The notes under the pieces are model-generated. The model did no database searches. It worked only from the letters and a program-made list of their open reading frames with translations, and was not told the DNA's origin. A DNA stretch of 64,000 nucleotides from Sphaerisporangium sp. TRM90804 (lineage in GTDB: Bacteria; Actinomycetota; Actinomycetes; Streptosporangiales; Streptosporangiaceae): assembly GCF_029846175.1 (NCBI RefSeq), contig NZ_JARWAC010000002.1:186001-250000 (forward strand), given 5' to 3'. The translations under genes were made by a program, and so were the position numbers. Of this stretch, positions 59,309 through 64,000 are shown piece by piece. How positions within the stretch are numbered: the first letter of the stretch is position 1; the number at the start of each line of letters is the position of its first letter.

Positions 59309-59697
59309 GCGAGTCGGCCTGTAGGCCGGGTTCTGTCCTTCGCTTTCGCGAAGGGGCGACCATCCATCTAGGGCCGTCGTTGCCGGCGGCCTCAAGCGGT
59401 CTACCCGCGCGGCTCGGGCGGGTCACCCTCGAACGTCGCGCGCGGGGTTCTCCGGGGAGAACCCCTTCTTGACCTTGCTCCAGGTGGGGTTTACCGAGCC
59501 GCCCACGTCGCCGTGGGCGCTGGTGGTCTCTTACACCACCGTTTCACCCTTACCTCCCGCGAGGGGAGGCGGTCTGTTTTCTGTGGCACTGTCCCGCGGG
59601 TCGCCCCGGGTCGGCGTTACCGACCACCTTGCCCTGTGGAGCCCGGACCTTCCTCGGCGAGGCACGAAGCCCCGACGCGGTCGCCCGGCCGACTCGT
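59309..59697 (-). ncRNA. rnpB: RNase P RNA, bacterial class A
   Basis: This is the catalytic RNA that trims tRNA 5' leaders. On the minus strand the 5' end CGAGTCGGCC pairs with GGCCGACTCG at the 3' end to form P1. Conserved signatures are GAGGAAGGTCCGGGCTCCAC in the 5' part, GTAAGGGTGAAACGGTGG in the middle, GGTAAACCCCACC, the AGATGGATGGTCG-type 3' segment and GACAGAACCCGGC near the 3' end. Length of about 390 nt fits actinobacterial rnpB. The boundaries are set by P1 and may be off by a few bases. Confidence 0.95.
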
Positions 59698-59796
59698 CCG
59701 CCGTGTCTTACAGATTAACGGATCTCCGGAAGTGCCTGTTCCAGCGGCTCCCCCGCCGCGAGGTGGCGGGGGCCGCACTCGTCGGCGCGGGTCAGA

Positions 59797-61227
59797 TCAG
59801 CGAAGGTAGGAGGTGTTGTTGAAGGAGGTGACGAGTTCGGGGCCGTCGGGGAAGTAGCTGACGGCTGAGAGGGACGCGATGTCCAGGTGCATCCGGTAGA
59901 GCGCGGCCGGGGGGGCCAGTAGGGCGAAGCGCAGGAGCATCTTGATCGGGGTCACGTGCGAGACGATCAGGACGGTCTCGCCGGCGTGGTCGAGCAGCAG
60001 CCGCTCCTTCACTTCGAGGACCCGCTCGGCGGCCTGCTCGAAGCTCTCGCCGCCCGGGGGCGCCACGGCGGGGTCGTCCAGCCAGGCTTTCAGGTCGGCG
60101 GGCCAGCGGCGCTGGATCTCGGTGAAGGTGAAGCCCTCCCAGTCGCCGAAGTCGAGCTCGCGCAACCCGTCGTCGACGGTGACCGTCAGGCCGGTGCGCG
60201 CGGCGACGGCCTCGGCCGTCCGCCTGGCGCGGCGCAGCGGCGAGCTGACGATCGTGTCGATGACGTACGGATCGCCCGCCAGGTGCGCGGCGGCGGCCTC
60301 GGCCTGCCGGAGGCCCTCGGAGGTCAGCTCGGGGTCGCCCAGGCCGGAGAAGCGGCGCTCGACGGAGAGCGGCGTCTGGCCGTGCCGCAGGAGCAGCAGC
60401 GACGTCGCCGTACGGGCCTGGCCGGCCCAGCCGCCGGCGTCGGTCTTCTTCCGCTCCGAACGCGCGCCCGCTTCGGTGGCCCCGCCGGAGCCGCCGGGCG
60501 CCGAGGCCGAGGCGGACCGGCCGCCGGTGGACGCGGCCTCCCCCGACGACGCCGTAACCGGCGCGGGGGCCGTCGGCGGCTGGGGCGTGGCCGGCCGCTC
60601 GGAGGCAGCTGGTGGGGTGGGGGTCAGGTCGAAGAGGGGCTCGTGGACGGCTTCCTGGCGGGGGGAAGAGGCCGCTGTCGCGGACCAGCCGGGCGGGCGC
60701 CAGGAGGATTCGGGGGCGGGCGCGCCCGAGGCCGGTGTGGTGGCGCCTGAGGCGGGTGCGGTGGGGTCGGGGGGTGGGGGGGTGAAGGTCTCGGGGACGG
60801 TGCCGCCCTGCCAGCGGGTGCCTTTGGCCGCGGCGTCCATGGCCTCGTTGGCCAGGCGGTCGGCGTCGCGGTTGCGTTCGCGGGGGATCCACTTCCAGGT
60901 GACGCGCAGCCGCCGCGCCAGGCCGCCGGCCTCGGTGGCCAGCGGGCGCAGGCCCTCGTTCTTGATCTTCCAGCGGCCGGCCATCTGCTCGATGACCAGC
61001 TTGGAGTCCATGCGCACCTCGACCGAGGCTCCGTCGCCGGCGACGGCCAGCACCGACCGCAGGCCCGCGATCAGGCCCTGGTACTCGGCGACGTTGTTGG
61101 TCGCCACCCCGATGGAGTCGGCCGCCTCGGCCAGGATCTGCCCGCCGGGATCCTTGACCACCGCGCCGTACCCGGCCGGGCCCGGGTTGCCCCGGGAACC
61201 GCCGTCCGCCTCGACGACGAGCTTCAC
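59797..61227 (-). CDS. Bifunctional RNase HI / acid phosphatase (alpha-ribazole phosphatase-like)
   Basis: The product has 476 residues. The N-terminal RNase HI domain (about 1–135) has EADGGSRGNPG, NNVAEYQGL, DSKLVIEQM and DADRLANEA. A disordered Pro/Ala/Ser-rich linker of about 140 residues follows. The C-terminal histidine phosphatase domain (about 275–476) has the catalytic LLRHGQT, ELDFGDWEGF and VSHVTPIK. The M. tuberculosis equivalent, Rv2228c, degrades RNA:DNA hybrids and dephosphorylates alpha-ribazole phosphate in cobalamin synthesis. The GTG at 61227 overlaps the zinc-ribbon gene stop by 4 bases. The linker is long for the family. Confidence 0.93.
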   Translation of the reverse strand: MKLVVEADGGSRGNPGPAGYGAVVKDPGGQILAEAADSIGVATNNVAEYQGLIAGLRSVLAVAGDGASVEVRMDSKLVIEQMAGRWKIKNEGLRPLATEAGGLARRLRVTWKWIPRERNRDADRLANEAMDAAAKGTRWQGGTVPETFTPPPPDPTAPASGATTPASGAPAPESSWRPPGWSATAASSPRQEAVHEPLFDLTPTPPAASERPATPQPPTAPAPVTASSGEAASTGGRSASASAPGGSGGATEAGARSERKKTDAGGWAGQARTATSLLLLRHGQTPLSVERRFSGLGDPELTSEGLRQAEAAAAHLAGDPYVIDTIVSSPLRRARRTAEAVAARTGLTVTVDDGLRELDFGDWEGFTFTEIQRRWPADLKAWLDDPAVAPPGGESFEQAAERVLEVKERLLLDHAGETVLIVSHVTPIKMLLRFALLAPPAALYRMHLDIASLSAVSYFPDGPELVTSFNNTSYLR

Positions 61228-61964
61228 AGGCCCGACTCGGGGGTGCGGACGAGAATCCTGCGGCACTCGTCGCAGCGGATCACCTCATCGGGCGCGGCGG
61301 CGCGGATGCGGTTGACGTCGGCGATCGACAGCGACACCTTGCACCCCTGGCAGCGACCGCCCTGGAGCATCGCGGCCCCGATGCCGTACTGCGCGCGCAG
61401 CTTCTCGTACAGCGCCAGCAGGTCGGCGGGGATCTCGGCGGCCAGGCTCACGCGCTTGGCCTGGGTGTCGCCGCTCTCCTTGTCGAGGTCGCCGAAGGCG
61501 GCGTCGCGCTTCTCCTCGATGGTGGCGAGCCCGGCGGTGATCTCGGTGCGCTCGGCGCTCAGGCGGGTCACCGTGGCGTCGGCGGCCTCGCGGCGCTCCA
61601 TGATCTCCAGCACGACGTCCTCGAGATCGCCCTGGCGGCGGTGGAGGGAGACGAGCTCCGACTGGAGGTTGGCGAGATCCTTGGGCGAGGACACCTGGCC
61701 GGAGTCGAGGCGCCGGCGGTCGCGGTCGGCGCGGACGCGCACGGCCTCGACGTCGGACTCCGCCTTGGTCTGCTCCCTGGCGAGGTCGCTCGCCTCGGTC
61801 TGCGCGGCGATCACCTCGGTGGCCAGGCGCGCCAGCTTGGTGGAGCGCTCCTCGATCTCGGCGAGCTCGGGCAGCGTGCGCCGGCGATGGGCCAGCCTGT
61901 CGAGGACGGAGTCGAGCTGGGCCAGGTCGAGCAGGCGCTTCTGTGCTTCAGGGGCTGCTTTCAC
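61224..61964 (-). CDS. C4 zinc-ribbon protein with long coiled coil
   Basis: The product has 246 residues. An extended coiled coil covers about 5–180 (LDLAQLDSVLDRLAHRRRTL, then heptads of Leu, Ala and Glu), and the C-terminal zinc ribbon has CQGC and CDEC pairs (about 206–238). The M. tuberculosis counterpart is Rv2229c, in the same order. These proteins are linked to ribosome or RNA processes by context; CdsZ-type members are tied to RNase activity in other bacteria. GTG start at 61964 follows GAGGATTAA, three bases beyond the Nif3 stop. Confidence 0.92.
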   Translation of the reverse strand: MKAAPEAQKRLLDLAQLDSVLDRLAHRRRTLPELAEIEERSTKLARLATEVIAAQTEASDLAREQTKAESDVEAVRVRADRDRRRLDSGQVSSPKDLANLQSELVSLHRRQGDLEDVVLEIMERREAADATVTRLSAERTEITAGLATIEEKRDAAFGDLDKESGDTQAKRVSLAAEIPADLLALYEKLRAQYGIGAAMLQGGRCQGCKVSLSIADVNRIRAAAPDEVIRCDECRRILVRTPESGL

Positions 61965-62804
61965 TTAATCCTCGCACTGTGCTGTTGTCGTCCAGGCGTC
62001 GGTGACCGTCTCGGAAACGCGCGTCTCAACGATAATCCCCTTGGCGGCCAACGAGGACGAGAGAAGCAGGGCCGCCTCGCGAAGCCATGGCCATTCGGTG
62101 GCCCAGTGGGCGGCGTCGACGAGCGCCGGGCCGCCCGCGAAGGCGCCGGACTCGACGGTCTCGCTGGCGGGGTGGTGCCTGAGGTCGGCGGTGAGGAAGA
62201 CGTCGGCGGCCCGCGCCCTGCCGAGCAGCGAGTCGCCCGCGCCGCCGCTGACCGCGACCGTGCGCACCACACGCGACGGGTCGCCCGCGACGCGCAGGCC
62301 GCCGGCGGTGCGCGGCAGCCCGCGCGCGGCCCGGGCGGCGAACTCACGCAGCGTGACGGGCATCTCAAGCTCGCCCACGCGGCCGAGGCCCCGGGCGGGG
62401 TCGTCGGGCGAGGGCTGGAGCGGGCGCAGCTCGCCGGTCAGCCCGACGGCCCTGGCCAGGGCGTCCGAGACGCCGGGGCGGGCGACGTCGGCGTTGGTGT
62501 GGGCGGTGTAGAGCGCGACGTCGTTCTTGATGAGCCGGTGGATCAGCGCGCCCTTGGCGGTGTCGGCGGCGACGGTGGTCGTCCCCCGCAGGTAGAGCGG
62601 GTGGTGGGTGACCAGGAGGTCGGCCCCCCAGGCCACGGCCTCCTCGGCGACGGCGGCCACGGGGTCGACGGCGAACAAGATCTTGCGTACGGGGAGGGCG
62701 GGATCGCCGCAGACCAGCCCGACGGCGTCCCAGGACTCCGCCCAGGCGGGGTCGTACATCGACTCGAGCTCGGCGAGGACCGCGGACAGCGCTGACGGGG
62801 ACAC
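61965..62804 (-). CDS. Nif3-like dinuclear metal centre protein
   Basis: The product has 279 residues. Nif3/YqfO metal ligands are seen in VTHHPLYLRG (His pair), YTAHTNADVARPG, and late DAAHWATEW. The proteins form hexamers and are annotated as GTP cyclohydrolase 1 type 2, but their activity is not settled. GTG at 62804 starts VSPSALSAVLAELE. The operon order Nif3–zinc ribbon–RNase H/phosphatase equals M. tuberculosis Rv2230c–Rv2228c. Confidence 0.92.
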   Translation of the reverse strand: MSPSALSAVLAELESMYDPAWAESWDAVGLVCGDPALPVRKILFAVDPVAAVAEEAVAWGADLLVTHHPLYLRGTTTVAADTAKGALIHRLIKNDVALYTAHTNADVARPGVSDALARAVGLTGELRPLQPSPDDPARGLGRVGELEMPVTLREFAARAARGLPRTAGGLRVAGDPSRVVRTVAVSGGAGDSLLGRARAADVFLTADLRHHPASETVESGAFAGGPALVDAAHWATEWPWLREAALLLSSSLAAKGIIVETRVSETVTDAWTTTAQCED

Positions 62805-62927
62805 CCGCGAAGAATACCGGGACGACCGGCGAGGGCGGGCGAGGGCGGGCGGGGCCGCGGACAGGCCTGACATCGGCGGCCGGCGCCGTCTACTGTGAGG
62901 TGTTCCGACACTCCCGGAGGTCTGCGC

Positions 62928-64000
62928 ATGGCGCCGTCGGTAGCCGTCATCGGGGCGGGGTTCGGTGGGCTCTGCATGGCCATCCGGCTCCAACGGGCGG
63001 GGGTCTCCTACACCGTGTTCGAGAAGGCGGGGGGCGTCGGGGGCACCTGGCGGGACAACACCTATCCCGGGGCGGCCTGCGACATCCCCTCGCACCTGTA
63101 CTCCTACTCGTTCGAGCAGCGGGACGACTGGACGCGGCGCTACCCCCGCCAGCCCGAGATCCTCGCCTACCTGGAGAGGTGCGCCGACAAGTACGGGGTG
63201 CGCGCCCGTCTGCGGCTGAACACCGAGGTGACGTCGGCGGCGTTCGACGAGGCGGTGAACCGCTGGCGGGTCCGCACGGCGGGCGGCGAGGAGCACCTGT
63301 TCGACGTGGTGGTGACCGGGGTGGGGCAGCTCAGCCGGCCCTACCTGCCCGACATCCCGGGCATGGCCGGCTTCGCGGGCGCCGGCTTCCACTCGGCCCG
63401 GTGGGACCACGGCCGCGACCTCACCGGGCGCCGCGTCGCGGTGATCGGCAACGGGCCGTCCTCCGCCCAGCTCGTGCCCCGGGTCGCGCGCGTCGCCGGG
63501 CACCTCGACCTCTACCAGCGCACGCCCAACTGGGTGCTGCCCAAGCCCGACGGCGAGCTCGGCCGGCGTCCGGCCCGTCTCTACGCGCCGCTGGTGCGGG
63601 CGGTCCGGCGCGAGCGCACCTACCGCTGGCTGGAGGGGGTGCTGTTCCCGGTGTTCGTGGACGGCTGGAGCCGCCGCATGGTCACCGAGCGGGCCCGCGA
63701 GCTTCTGCTGCGGCAGGTGCCCGACCCCGGGCTGCGCGCCAGGCTGACCCCCGGCTACCCGATCGGGTGCCGCCGCATCGTCATCGCCAACGACTTCTAT
63801 CCCGCGCTGACCCGGCCGAACGTCGAGCTGGTGACCGAGCCGATCGCCCGCGTGCGGCCCGAGGGCGTCGAGACGGCCGACGGCGCCGTCCGGGAGGCCG
63901 ACACGATCATCTACGCGACCGGCTTCCGCGCCACCGAGTTCCTCGCGCCCATCGAGATCACCGGCCGCGACGGCCACCGCCTGGACGAGGCGTGGAAGGG
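62928..64000 (+). CDS. Flavin-dependent Baeyer–Villiger-type monooxygenase (3' end beyond window)
   Basis: The ATG at 62928 follows GGAGG 7 bases upstream. The 357 codons in the window contain the FAD Rossmann motif VIGAGFGGL (8–16), GGTWRDNTYPGAACDIPSHLY in parts, the BVMO-type fingerprint FAGAGFHSARWD, and the NADPH Rossmann motif VIGNGPSSAQ. A hydrophobic tail motif YATGFRATEFLAPI lies near the window edge. Related enzymes oxygenate ketones, or N- and S-containing compounds; the substrate is unknown. Truncated by the window end. Divergent from the Nif3 operon. Confidence 0.9.
   Translation, partial: MAPSVAVIGAGFGGLCMAIRLQRAGVSYTVFEKAGGVGGTWRDNTYPGAACDIPSHLYSYSFEQRDDWTRRYPRQPEILAYLERCADKYGVRARLRLNTEVTSAAFDEAVNRWRVRTAGGEEHLFDVVVTGVGQLSRPYLPDIPGMAGFAGAGFHSARWDHGRDLTGRRVAVIGNGPSSAQLVPRVARVAGHLDLYQRTPNWVLPKPDGELGRRPARLYAPLVRAVRRERTYRWLEGVLFPVFVDGWSRRMVTERARELLLRQVPDPGLRARLTPGYPIGCRRIVIANDFYPALTRPNVELVTEPIARVRPEGVETADGAVREADTIIYATGFRATEFLAPIEITGRDGHRLDEAWK

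Noticed and set aside
1-64000. tRNA genes, insertion sequences and prophage genes
   Set aside because: I scanned by eye for tRNA T-arm signatures, transposase motifs with terminal inverted repeats, and integrase or capsid-like proteins and saw none. A tool such as tRNAscan-SE would be decisive for tRNAs.

Overview
The window is typical high-GC actinobacterial chromosome. Codon third positions are almost all G/C, GTG starts and 1–4 base stop/start overlaps are common, and many genes are actinobacterial signature families: DUF1707, DUF3159, DUF3710, DUF4193, DUF4235, SepH, a SepF-like protein, CutRS, a mycothiol-type maleylpyruvate isomerase family protein and a [2Fe-2S]-type ferrochelatase. 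The combination points to the Streptosporangiales or a near relative (Nonomuraea, Actinomadura, Streptosporangium type). That placement is inference; no 16S gene is present.

Layout. 1–5440: a truncated membrane metal-dependent hydrolase, a PadR regulator with a DUF1707 membrane protein, a DUF6879 protein, an F420-type oxidoreductase and a stand-alone LigD-type DNA ligase. 5555–13630: a glycolipid-binding protein, then a block that keeps the order of Mycobacterium tuberculosis Rv2689c–Rv2697c: TRAM RNA methyltransferase, KimA-like potassium permease, the CeoB/CeoC TrkA pair, DUF3159, OB-fold, DUF3710 and dut. 13743–20865: AI-2E family transporter, valS, DUF4235, otsA, an EcsC-like protein and DUF4193. 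21142–31848: CutRS, inositol phosphatase, S9 peptidase, ferrochelatase, lytic transglycosylase, MFS transporter and a sugar-lactone oxidase. 31950–39258: a membrane protein, a greatly enlarged SepH, a 19-unit minisatellite and two bacterial-PH membrane proteins. 39673–45497: a Drr-like ABC exporter, a large SARP/NB-ARC/TPR regulator and a PEBP lipoprotein. 45680–51571: a membrane-anchored disordered protein, a SulP–carbonic anhydrase fusion, an epimerase-like protein and a SepF-like protein. 51658–56075: three secreted proteins (unknown, GH43, zinc metalloprotease). 56421–64000: a SigG-like sigma factor, a mycothiol-family enzyme, a small lower-GC two-gene cassette, rnpB, the RNase H/phosphatase–zinc-ribbon–Nif3 operon (as in Rv2228c–Rv2230c) and a truncated Baeyer–Villiger-type monooxygenase.

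Most of the window is housekeeping. Less ordinary features are: a set of GC-rich minisatellites placed at gene 3' ends (14, 17–18 and 51 bp units); SepH with a roughly 600-residue repetitive tail; GTGA-N6-TCAC (Crp-type) sites before otsA and padR; a doubled LacI-type operator before the GH43 gene; palindromes at the ABC exporter and SARP promoters; and the low-GC cassette beside rnpB. I found no CRISPR array, tRNA, intact insertion sequence, prophage or biosynthetic cluster. I saw no clear new multi-gene defence or metabolic system.
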